41,587 nucleotides of DNA, taken from positions 1 to 41,587 of the forward strand of contig JAIXWZ010000084.1 of NCBI GenBank assembly GCA_027491035.1, written 5' to 3'. The DNA comes from Comamonadaceae bacterium. GTDB lineage: Bacteria; Pseudomonadota; Gammaproteobacteria; Burkholderiales; Burkholderiaceae_C. Below, piece by piece: positions 8,353 through 15,569 of this stretch. Position 1 is the first letter of the stretch. The number at the start of each line of letters is the position of its first letter. The notes beneath the pieces are model-generated. The model saw only the letters and a program-made list of their open reading frames with translations. It was not told the DNA's origin and ran no database searches. The position numbers and the translations under genes are program-made.

Positions 8353-9144
8353 TCAGAGCATGGCCCAGCCGCCGTCGACGGGCAGGTCGACGCCGGTAAT
8401 CTGGCGCGAGACATCGCTGGCCAGAAACAGGCAGGCATTGGCGACGTCGGTGTCGGTGGAGACCCGGCGCAAGGCGTAATCGGCCGCGTGGCGGGTCATG
8501 GCTTCTTCGAGGGTGATGCCCAGCTTCTCGGCCATGTTGGCGCACACCTTCTCGCGAAAGCGCGGGCCGTCGACCATGCCGGGGGCGACGCAGTTGATGT
8601 TGATGTTGTGCGGGCCCGCCTCCAGCGCGAAGCTTTTGGTGATGCCGCGCAAGCCCCATTTGGAGGCCGAGTAAGCCATGCGACCGGCGCGCCCGCGCAT
8701 GCCGAAGGTGCCGCCCACATTGACCACCTTGCCGTAGCGCTGCGCAATCATGGACGGCAGCACGGCGTGCATGGTGTTGAAGCAGCCGGTCATGTTGAGT
8801 TCGACGATCTCCTGGAATTCGGCGTGGCTGGTTTCCCAACCGGTCTTGCCGATCGGGCCAGAGCCACCGGCCACGTTGACCAGCACGTCGATGCGGCCGT
8901 AGGCGGCCAGCGCTGCTTGGCCCATGGCTTCGGTCTGGGCCGGGTCGGTCAGATCGCAGCGCAGCACCTGGGTCGCCACGCCCATGGCTCGGGTCTTGGT
9001 GGCCACTTCCTCAATGGCTGCGGTGTCACGCCCGGTGAGCACCAGCTTGGCGCCTTGCTCGGCAAAGGCCAGGCTGATGGCCTGACCCATGCCCTTGGCA
9101 GGGCCGGTGATGACGACGACTTTGTCTTGGAGTTCGAGCTTCAT
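8353..9144 (-). CDS. SDR family oxidoreductase
   Basis: NAD(P)-dependent dehydrogenase/reductase of 263 residues with a Rossmann fold. The cofactor motif reads TGPAKGMG near the N-terminus (the classical form is TGxxxGIG). The NAG-like turn is NVAGG, and the active-site tyrosine and lysine lie in YSASK. The C-terminus VDGGWAML is typical of the family. In this operon it could reduce or oxidise an aldehyde or alcohol released after ring opening, comparable to the semialdehyde step that follows pyrimidine degradation; this is inference. The start is the ATG at 9144; the longer frame overlaps the binding-protein gene. Confidence 0.9.
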   Translation of the reverse strand: MKLELQDKVVVITGPAKGMGQAISLAFAEQGAKLVLTGRDTAAIEEVATKTRAMGVATQVLRCDLTDPAQTEAMGQAALAAYGRIDVLVNVAGGSGPIGKTGWETSHAEFQEIVELNMTGCFNTMHAVLPSMIAQRYGKVVNVGGTFGMRGRAGRMAYSASKWGLRGITKSFALEAGPHNININCVAPGMVDGPRFREKVCANMAEKLGITLEEAMTRHAADYALRRVSTDTDVANACLFLASDVSRQITGVDLPVDGGWAML

Positions 9145-9166
9145 AGTGGGGCTGTGTTCGGGGCTT

Positions 9167-10180
9167 TTAGAGCTTGGAGGCGCGCTCGGCGCGGGCCGGC
9201 AGGAAGCTGCGGTCAAAGATTTCGTTGTTGGCCGGCGTGCGGGGCAACTGCGCCGACTCGACCACGATGCCAATGGCGCGCCTGAGGCGGTTGTCGTCCA
9301 CATCGCCCAGGCCAATGCGTGCGATTTCAGGGTGGCTCATCTCCTCGGCGATGGTGGCCAGCAGGCGCTCTTTCTCCACCGCCCGATTGAGCAGCGGCTC
9401 GCGCTTCATCACTGCGTCCATGCCCGCTTCCGGATTGGCCAGCACGTCGTTAATGCCCCTGTTGAGCGCCTTGAGAAAGCCCCGCACCGCCTGTGGGTTG
9501 TCCCGCGCAAAGCTGCGCGAGAACATGATGGTGTTGGAGTACAGGTCCATGCCGTGGTCCACATACTTGATGAAGCGCAGCTGCTTGTTGGGATCGACCC
9601 CGGTGAGCTTGGCGCTGAACCAGATGGTGTTGATGAAGCCAAAGGCCGCATCGACCTGGCCGCGCATGAGCATCTGCTCGCGCAGATTGGGCGCCATATT
9701 GGTGATATTGACTTTGGCAGCGTCGACCTTTGCGGCCTTGGCAAAGGCGGGAAAGAGTTTGAGTGCGCCGTCGTTGCCAGGTCCGCCGATGGTTTTGCCT
9801 TCCAGATCCTTGGGCGTGCGAATAGGGCTGTCAGCCTTGACCACGATGGTAAAGGGCGGAGTGTTGTAGAGCATGGAGACCGCCACCGGCGCTTCGTTGC
9901 CGCGCTTGGCGGCCAGATCGATCAGCGCGTTGATGTCGCCAAAGCCGGCGGTGTAGGCGCCAGTGGCGACCTTGCCCACCGGGGCGGCTGAGCCTTCGCC
10001 CTGGTCGATCTCCACGTCTAGGCCTTCGGCCTTGAAATAGCCTCGGTCTTGTGCGATGAAGAACCAGGCCTGCGGGCCCTGGTATTTCCAGTTCAGCACG
10101 AATTTGATCTTGGTTTGGGCCATTGCGGCGGCAGGCACCAGCAGGGCCGACAGGCACAGGGCCAGCAGTCTTGTCTTCAT
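9167..10180 (-). CDS. NMT1/THI5-like ABC substrate-binding protein, copy 1
   Basis: Periplasmic binding protein of 337 residues. The signal peptide is MKTRLLALCLSALLVPAAAMA followed by QTKIKF. The mature protein opens with the NMT1 pattern (NWKYQGPQAWFFIAQDRGYF, then DVEIDQGEGS). I chose the second ATG, at 10180, because a TAGGAG ribosome site lies 9 bases before it and directly abuts the first ATG at 10189. It is clearly homologous along its whole length to the binding protein at 11474-12517, with shared blocks such as FKAEGLDVEIDQG and GLGDV. The ligand is unknown. Known NMT1-family ligands include thiamine-pyrimidine precursors, riboflavin-like and other small heterocyclic compounds. Confidence 0.92.
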   Translation of the reverse strand: MKTRLLALCLSALLVPAAAMAQTKIKFVLNWKYQGPQAWFFIAQDRGYFKAEGLDVEIDQGEGSAAPVGKVATGAYTAGFGDINALIDLAAKRGNEAPVAVSMLYNTPPFTIVVKADSPIRTPKDLEGKTIGGPGNDGALKLFPAFAKAAKVDAAKVNITNMAPNLREQMLMRGQVDAAFGFINTIWFSAKLTGVDPNKQLRFIKYVDHGMDLYSNTIMFSRSFARDNPQAVRGFLKALNRGINDVLANPEAGMDAVMKREPLLNRAVEKERLLATIAEEMSHPEIARIGLGDVDDNRLRRAIGIVVESAQLPRTPANNEIFDRSFLPARAERASKL

Positions 10181-10224
10181 GATGAACATCTCCTAGATAA
10201 AGTTAAAAAAACAGGGCAGGGTTT

Positions 10225-11454
10225 TCATTGCAGTTGCATGGGGCCCGCGACCTGCACGCCGGCTTTGAACACCGCCAGCCGCGTCGATTGCTCCAAGATG
10301 GCTTGAGGCACGCTGTGCGCATCGATGACCATCAGGTCGGCGGCGCAGCCTGCCGCCAGGCCGTAGTCGGGCAGGCGCAGCATGCGCGCGGCGCGGGTGG
10401 TGGCCATGGACCAGAGCTTTTCCAGGCTTGCGTCGTCCAGGCCGAAAGTCAACTGAGCCAGCAGCAGCAAAGCCTTGAGCGGATCGGCATCGCCAAAGCG
10501 CACGAAGGGGTCACGCAGGTTGTCGGTGCCGCAAGCCACATTGACGCCGGCCTCCATGAGCTCGCGCACCCGGGTCAGCCGGATGCGGGTGGGTAGCACG
10601 CACACGCTGATGTCGGCCTCGCGAACGCGCTCGATCGCCTGCGCCGCCTGCGCATCGGACACCTGGGCCAGCGAGGCAATGTGCGAGACCGCCACCCGGC
10701 CCTGCCAGCCTTGTGCAATCACTTTTTCGGCCACGTAGGGCAAGGTGAAGGCATGGGCCACGTCAGCGTTGTCGAGGTGGTAGTCGATGTCGCAGTCGTG
10801 CTGGGCGGCCAGGGCGAAGGTGGCGTCGACCTGTGCCTGTGGATCTGAGGGCCACAGCGATGCGTTGACGTTGCCGCCGACGACCTTGACGCCTCGCTCC
10901 AAGGCCTGCGCCACATAGGAGCCGGCGCCGTCCTCGATCGTGCCCGGTGTGTCAAACCAGCCTTCTTGCGGGAAGGCAATGAGCTGCACATCGACCTGTG
11001 CGGCCATTTCGCGGCTGGCCTGCTGCAAGCCCTCGAGGGCGTTGAAGCCGGCCGAGCGGTCGACCTCGCAGTTGCTGCGCACCGCGACCGTGCCGTGCTG
11101 CACGCCCATGCGCAGCGCCCTGCGACCGCGCTCGGCCACATCGGCTCGGGTAAAGCTCGCCTTGATCGCCCTCACGGCGCGAATCGCCTCATCGAGGTTA
11201 CGCGCGGCGCCCTGGCTGCGCTGGCTGGTCAGGCATTTGTCCAGGTGCAGGTGAGGGTCGACAAAGCCCGGCGAGACCAGGCGACCGGCTGCATCCCAGG
11301 CGGGGCCCAGGTCGCGGCCACCGCCGTCGTCTTGTGGCTCGACGCTGATGATGCGTGCGCCGGCGATGCCCACGCGCCACAAATCGGCCCGGCCGGGCAG
11401 CCGGGCGTTGCAGATGAACCAGGGATCGACCATGGGCGACTTGTCAGGTGTCAT
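10225..11454 (-). CDS. Cytosine-deaminase-type amidohydrolase (CodA-like fold)
   Basis: Cytoplasmic metal-dependent hydrolase of 409 residues. The first metal motif is GFVDPHLHLDK (H68, H70). VSHIASL and GTDNLRDPF match the later metal-ligand regions of E. coli CodA. The segment equivalent to CodA HCDE reads HLDN, so the proton-shuttle glutamate appears replaced by asparagine. It may therefore be a hydrolase of a different C-N bond rather than a cytosine deaminase. It sits between the two binding-protein genes, 19 bases after one stop and 44 bases before the next start. The ATG at 11454 has no clear Shine-Dalgarno sequence; an alternative ATG lies at 11433. Confidence 0.85.
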   Translation of the reverse strand: MTPDKSPMVDPWFICNARLPGRADLWRVGIAGARIISVEPQDDGGGRDLGPAWDAAGRLVSPGFVDPHLHLDKCLTSQRSQGAARNLDEAIRAVRAIKASFTRADVAERGRRALRMGVQHGTVAVRSNCEVDRSAGFNALEGLQQASREMAAQVDVQLIAFPQEGWFDTPGTIEDGAGSYVAQALERGVKVVGGNVNASLWPSDPQAQVDATFALAAQHDCDIDYHLDNADVAHAFTLPYVAEKVIAQGWQGRVAVSHIASLAQVSDAQAAQAIERVREADISVCVLPTRIRLTRVRELMEAGVNVACGTDNLRDPFVRFGDADPLKALLLLAQLTFGLDDASLEKLWSMATTRAARMLRLPDYGLAAGCAADLMVIDAHSVPQAILEQSTRLAVFKAGVQVAGPMQLQ

Positions 11455-11473
11455 GTGAGGGCGGCGCGGCGGC

Positions 11474-12517
11474 TTACTTGAGATTGCGCTCGGCCTTGGG
11501 CGGCAGCGCCGCGCGGCTGAACACCTCACCGACGGCGGGCAGGCGCGACAAGCCGTAGCTTTGCGCGATCTGTGCAATGGCATTGCTCATGCGCGCGTCT
11601 TTGACATCGCCCAGGCCCAGTTCAGCGGTCTCGGCGGTCAGCACCGAGCTTTTGAGCACGTAGTTCAAGCGGCGCTTTTCGATGTCCTTGTTGATCAGCG
11701 GCTCGTTGACCGCCAGGTTGTCGATGCAGGCGTCGATGCGGCTGACGCATTCCTTGAAGCCGGTGTTGAGCGCCTTGACCAGGCTGCTGACGGCCTTGGG
11801 GTTGTCCTTGAGCAGCTTGCTCGAGACCAAAATACCGTTGCTGTAGAGGTCCAGGCCGTGGTCGTTGTAGAAGATCCAGCGGATGTCTTTGTCCGGATCG
11901 ACGTTTTGCGACACCAGGTTCATGTAGCTCGTGGCGGAGAACACGGCCGATGCCGCCACCTGGCCCTGCAACATCATTTGCTCTTGCAGGTTGGGCGCCA
12001 TATTGATCCAGTTGATCTTCTTTTCGTCCAGACCGTTTTTCTTGGCCAGGGCCGGGAAGATGGCCAAGGCGGCGCTGCCAGCCGGTGAGCCCAGGGTTTT
12101 GCCTTCAAGGTCCTTGAGGGTCTTGATGTCGCTGCTGGCCCGCGTGATCAGCGCAAACGGCGCGCGGTTGTAGACCATGTAGACCATCACCGGCGCCTCG
12201 CCGGGCTTGAGCGAAGCGTTTTGGATGATGGCATTCATGTCGCCGATGCCGGCCTGGTAGGTGCCCGACATGACGCGGGTCACGGCGGCGGCCGAGCCGT
12301 TGCCCTGGTCGATCTCGACATCGAGGCCTTCGGCTTTGAACAGGCCTTTGTCTTTGGCCCAGTAAATCCAGGCGTGCACGCCTTGAATCTTCCAGTCCAG
12401 CGTGAACTTGATCTTGGTCTGCGCCGACGCTTGCGTGCCGATCGCGCCGAGCAAGGCGGCGGTGGCGCACAGGCCGGCGAGGCGGCGCAGGGGGAACTTG
12501 GGCAATGCAGCGGTCAT
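11474..12517 (-). CDS. NMT1/THI5-like ABC substrate-binding protein, copy 2
   Basis: Periplasmic binding protein of 347 residues with a signal peptide ending in TQASA before QTKIKF. The start at 12517 is supported by AAAGGAG upstream and by a 4-base overlap with the stop of the hydrolase gene before it. It shares most motifs with copy 1, but ligand-region residues differ: copy 1 has NWKYQGPQAWFF where this one has DWKIQGVHAWIY. Two receptors for one permease and one ATPase suggest either a widened substrate range or recognition of substrate and product. It is the second gene of the operon. Confidence 0.92.
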   Translation of the reverse strand: MTAALPKFPLRRLAGLCATAALLGAIGTQASAQTKIKFTLDWKIQGVHAWIYWAKDKGLFKAEGLDVEIDQGNGSAAAVTRVMSGTYQAGIGDMNAIIQNASLKPGEAPVMVYMVYNRAPFALITRASSDIKTLKDLEGKTLGSPAGSAALAIFPALAKKNGLDEKKINWINMAPNLQEQMMLQGQVAASAVFSATSYMNLVSQNVDPDKDIRWIFYNDHGLDLYSNGILVSSKLLKDNPKAVSSLVKALNTGFKECVSRIDACIDNLAVNEPLINKDIEKRRLNYVLKSSVLTAETAELGLGDVKDARMSNAIAQIAQSYGLSRLPAVGEVFSRAALPPKAERNLK

Positions 12518-13395
12518 GGTCGGGCTCCTTTGGGGGTCAATGAAACAATCAGGTCCTGGGCGCTGGCGACAAAGCCGTGCAGCTTTTCCACCAGAAAAAA
12601 AATGGCCCGGCTCACATAGCTGGGCGAGGGCGTAGAGCAGGCGTCTTCGAGCAGCACGCAGTCGTAGCCGAGGAAGCCGGCGTCCTGCAAACTCGAGAAA
12701 ACGCACCGGTCGGTGTTGATGCCCGCAAACAGCAAGGTCTGCAGGCCTTGCTGGCGCAGCAGGCTGTCGAGTTCGTTGTCGTAAAAGCCGCTGAGGCGGT
12801 GCTTGAAGACAGTGAGGTCTTCGGGTGCTACTGTCAGTTCATCCACGACCTGCGCGCCCCAGTGACCGGGCACCAGGCTTGGGCCTCGGTCCAGCGGAGA
12901 ATGCTCGGCATAGCCCACCGCGCCCAGTTGCCCGCGGGCATCGACCTTGGCTTTGAAGCGCACGGCTGCGGGCAGGTTCAGGGCATCGGGCCGCACGCCC
13001 CAGTTGAGCCAGATCACCTGGCCGCCGGCTGCGCGCCACAGGGGCAGCAGACGGTTGAGGATGGCAATGGGTTTGCGGGTGGCCCGCATGCTCACGCCCT
13101 TCTGACCAAACCAGCCCTGCGGATGGCAAAAGTCGTTTTGCATGTCCACCACGATCAGGGCGCTGCGGCTCAGATCGATCTCGACGTGTTGGGGCCTGGC
13201 CTTGAGCCAGCAAGGCTGCGCTTTGCGCGCGGGACGCAGCAAGCTGACCCCTTCTGGCGTGAGCCGCCAAGGGATCTGCCGCTGGGCCCTGCTGGGGCGC
13301 TGAGCCTGGCCTTTGCCCCGAACTGGTGCGCCCGGCTGGGCGGCGTGCGCAGCAGGCTTGGCTTTGGTGCGCGGTTTGGGACGATCGGCTTTCAT
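12514..13395 (-). CDS. Isochorismatase-family cysteine hydrolase (amidase)
   Basis: Probable C-N hydrolase of 293 residues. The catalytic triad is visible as D84 in IVVDMQNDFC, K198 in TVFKHRLSGF and C231 in GINTDRCVF. The family includes N-carbamoylsarcosine amidase, biuret hydrolase and RutB-type ureidoacrylate hydrolase, all of which release CO2/NH3 or an amine from a carbamoyl or amide group. That fits a step after ring opening by the dihydroorotase-type enzyme. The first 65 or so residues are Lys/Arg/Pro/Ala-rich and have no counterpart in the family, so the true start may be internal. It is the first gene of the operon, 105 bases from the divergent LysR gene. Confidence 0.88.
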   Translation of the reverse strand: MKADRPKPRTKAKPAAHAAQPGAPVRGKGQAQRPSRAQRQIPWRLTPEGVSLLRPARKAQPCWLKARPQHVEIDLSRSALIVVDMQNDFCHPQGWFGQKGVSMRATRKPIAILNRLLPLWRAAGGQVIWLNWGVRPDALNLPAAVRFKAKVDARGQLGAVGYAEHSPLDRGPSLVPGHWGAQVVDELTVAPEDLTVFKHRLSGFYDNELDSLLRQQGLQTLLFAGINTDRCVFSSLQDAGFLGYDCVLLEDACSTPSPSYVSRAIFFLVEKLHGFVASAQDLIVSLTPKGARP

Positions 13396-13419
13396 GCCGA
13401 TCGACACAGCACCCCCAGT

Positions 13420-13476
13420 GCCAGATGGCGTTCTTTGAAGATGCCGAATTGCGCTGCTTGTGTTGCCGTCTTGGCA
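13420..13476. promoter_or_regulatory. Candidate LysR binding region in the divergent promoter
   Basis: The 105-base gap between the hydrolase operon and the LysR gene holds TGCC-N5-GGCA at 13464-13476. This is a perfect T-N11-A dyad of the kind LysR regulators bind. A second short inverted repeat, GCCA-GA-TGGC, lies at 13420-13429. The arrangement fits autoregulation and control of the operon by the adjacent LysR protein. Binding is inferred from position and symmetry. Confidence 0.5.
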
Positions 13477-13500
13477 TCGGTTGTGCTTGTCATCGCGCCC

Positions 13501-14400
13501 ATGAACCATCTGAGATTTCTGCGTTATGTCGATGAAATCGCCCGCAGCGGCTCCATCCGGGCGGCGGCCGAGCGATTGCATGTGGCCCCTTCGGCCGTTA
13601 ACCGGCGCTTGCAAGACATCGAGCAGGAGCTCGACGCGCCGATCTTCGAGCGCCTGCCGCGGGGCAAGCGTTTGACCGCTGCCGGCGAGATGTTCATCAC
13701 CTATGTGCGCTCGAGGCAGGCCGAGCTCGAGCAGGTGCGCTCACGCATCGAGGAGCTCAAGGGCTTGCGCCGCGGCACGGTCAAGCTGATCACCAGTCAG
13801 GGGCTGGCCCCAAGCTTTGTGCCGCAGGCCATCGCCTCGTTTCGCCAGCTCCATCCGCAGGTCGAGTTCAAGGTTCAGGTGGGCGATCATGTGCAGGCCC
13901 TGGGCGCCCTCAGGGCGCTGGAGACCGATCTCATTTTGGTGTTCAACCTGGACTCGGAGCCCGATTTGCACCCCATCGTGTTTCACGAGCAAAAGCTGCT
14001 GGCCGTGATGCACCGCAGCCATCGACTGGCGCAGGGATCGAACTCGATCCGCCTGGCCGACTGCGCCAGCTACCCACTGGCCCTGCCCAACCGGGACACC
14101 GCCGGCCGGCAAATGCTCGAGCGCTTCTTGCTGCGCCGCTCCATTGAGCTCAAACCCATGGTTGAGAGCAACAGCTTTGAGCTGCTGCGCGGCTGCCTTT
14201 ACCACCAAAATGCGCTGACCTTTCAGTTTGAAAGCGGCGCGGTGACCGATGGGGGAGAGCTGGTCACGCGGGACATCGAGGACCGTGGTTTTCCCTTGGG
14301 GCACATCCTGATGGCTCGGCTCGCAAAACGGCAACTGCCCGTGATCGCACACGCCTTTGCCGAGCATGTGCTGTCGCGCCTGGAGCGCCCGGCCGATTGA
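13501..14400 (+). CDS. LysR-family transcriptional regulator
   Basis: Regulator of 299 residues. The N-terminal winged helix-turn-helix is typical (FLRYVDEIARSGSIRAAAERLHVAPSAVNRRLQDIEQEL, split here only by reading). A linker helix and a periplasmic-binding-like effector domain follow (VKLITSQGLAPSFVPQAI onward). The ATG at 13501 begins the canonical helix; the frame is open far upstream, but that part is antisense to the hydrolase. It is divergent from the nine-gene catabolic operon and is followed 98 bases later by a nitrilase gene, so it is the obvious local regulator. The inducer is probably a pathway intermediate. Confidence 0.93.
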   Translation: MNHLRFLRYVDEIARSGSIRAAAERLHVAPSAVNRRLQDIEQELDAPIFERLPRGKRLTAAGEMFITYVRSRQAELEQVRSRIEELKGLRRGTVKLITSQGLAPSFVPQAIASFRQLHPQVEFKVQVGDHVQALGALRALETDLILVFNLDSEPDLHPIVFHEQKLLAVMHRSHRLAQGSNSIRLADCASYPLALPNRDTAGRQMLERFLLRRSIELKPMVESNSFELLRGCLYHQNALTFQFESGAVTDGGELVTRDIEDRGFPLGHILMARLAKRQLPVIAHAFAEHVLSRLERPAD

Positions 14401-14498
14401 GGTCGGCCAGTCGTCAAGGGCTGCGCGCCCCCCCGCTGTTTTGTGGTCGAATCGCCGGGGGCCCCATCGCGGCCCTGGCTGCAAAAGGAGTCCATGCC

Positions 14499-15458
14499 AT
14501 GGGAGATGTGTTGCCCCGCCTCAAGCTCGCTGCCGTGCAGGCCGCGTCGGTCCATCTCGATCGCCAGGCCAGTGTGGCCAAGGCCTGTGACTTGATCGCG
14601 CAGGCGGGCGAGCAAGGCGCCGACCTGATTGCTTTTCCTGAGGGTTTTATTCCGGCCCACCCCTGTTGGTTCACCGTGCGACCGGCCACCGACAAGATCA
14701 GTCTGGGGCTGTCTGCGCGACTGTTCCAAAACGCGGTCGTCATTCCCAGCGCGGCCACCGACGAGTTGGCCCAGGCCTGCCGGGAGGCCCGGATCACCGC
14801 CGTGGTGGGGGTGTGTGAGAAGCGGCCCGACAGCACAGGCACGATGTACAACACCCAGCTGTTCATCGGTCCCCAAGGGCAGCTGCTGGGCAAGCATCAA
14901 AAGTTGATGCCGACCCTGGCCGAGAAGCTGGTGCACACCGGCGGCTACGGCGACACGCTCAGTGCTTTCGAGACGGCTTTTGGGCGCATCAGCGGCCTGA
15001 TCTGCGGTGAAAACGGCAACCCTTTGGCCGCCTACCACCTGCTTTTGCAGTATCCGCTGGTGCATGTGGCCTCTTGGCCCGCGTTTGTCTCACCCACCGC
15101 CAGCCTGGGCGACGTGATTCCCACCCTCACCCGGGGCTTGGCCGTGACCATGGGTTGCTTTGTGGTCAATTCCACCGGCGTGCTGACCCAGGAGGCCATC
15201 GACGCTTACCAAGCCGGCGAACAGGAAGTTGCGTTCATGCAGGCCCTCAAGGACAAGGGCCATGCCAGCGTGATCGGCCCATCGGGCCAGGTTCTGACCC
15301 CGAGCCTGGCCGGGGAGGGGCTGGTTTACGCCGAGGTCGATCTCAATGACATTCTGGTGCGCAAGGTCGCCATGGATTTTGCAGGCCACTACAACCGCGC
15401 CGACGTGTTTGAGTTCAGGGTGCGCTCGGAGGCGCCAGCGCATCCGAGCGCACCCTGA
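14499..15458 (+). CDS. Nitrilase-superfamily carbon-nitrogen hydrolase
   Basis: Cytoplasmic hydrolase of 319 residues with the Glu-Lys-Cys triad: E48 in AFPEGFIP, K135 in KHQKLMPT and C169 in GLICGENGNP. The CGEN sequence after the nucleophile, followed by VHVASWPAF, resembles the aliphatic nitrilase/aminohydrolase branch rather than beta-ureidopropionase. The substrate is a nitrile or amide that cannot be specified. The start is fixed by AAAAGGAG at 14483-14490, 8 bases before the ATG. It follows the LysR gene on the same strand and probably belongs to the same regulon as the divergent hydrolase operon. Confidence 0.9.
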   Translation: MGDVLPRLKLAAVQAASVHLDRQASVAKACDLIAQAGEQGADLIAFPEGFIPAHPCWFTVRPATDKISLGLSARLFQNAVVIPSAATDELAQACREARITAVVGVCEKRPDSTGTMYNTQLFIGPQGQLLGKHQKLMPTLAEKLVHTGGYGDTLSAFETAFGRISGLICGENGNPLAAYHLLLQYPLVHVASWPAFVSPTASLGDVIPTLTRGLAVTMGCFVVNSTGVLTQEAIDAYQAGEQEVAFMQALKDKGHASVIGPSGQVLTPSLAGEGLVYAEVDLNDILVRKVAMDFAGHYNRADVFEFRVRSEAPAHPSAP

Positions 15459-15461
15459 GGC

Positions 15462-15521
15462 AGCCCGCGTACAGCCCGGTATCAGCCCGCTCAAAGCCCG
15501 CGCACCGCCCCCTAAAAGCCC
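15462..15521. repeat. Six GCCC elements at an exact 11-bp period
   Basis: AGCCCG begins at 15462, 15473, 15484 and 15495. It is followed in phase by CGCCCC at 15506 and AGCCCC at 15517. The bases between copies are not conserved. The array lies outside coding sequence, just after the nitrilase stop codon and before a hairpin, in a convergent intergenic region. An 11-bp period places each element near the same face of the helix. Confidence 0.75.
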
Positions 15522-15532
15522 CTCCGAGCGCT

Positions 15533-15556
15533 GCGTCGCCGCCATGCAGGCGACGC
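15533..15556. terminator. Hairpin between convergent genes (possible terminator)
   Basis: GCGTCGCC and GGCGACGC form a perfect 8-bp stem around an 8-base loop. It lies between the nitrilase stop and the stop of the oppositely oriented binding-protein gene, where a bidirectional terminator is expected. There is no T-tract on either side, so intrinsic termination would be weak. Confidence 0.4.
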
Positions 15557-15569
15557 GCAGCCCCGGCGA

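Noticed and set aside
7028..9285. Two + strand open frames opposite the hydrolase and SDR genes
   Set aside because: They are shadows of the dihydroorotase-type and SDR coding frames, with no motif or ribosome site.
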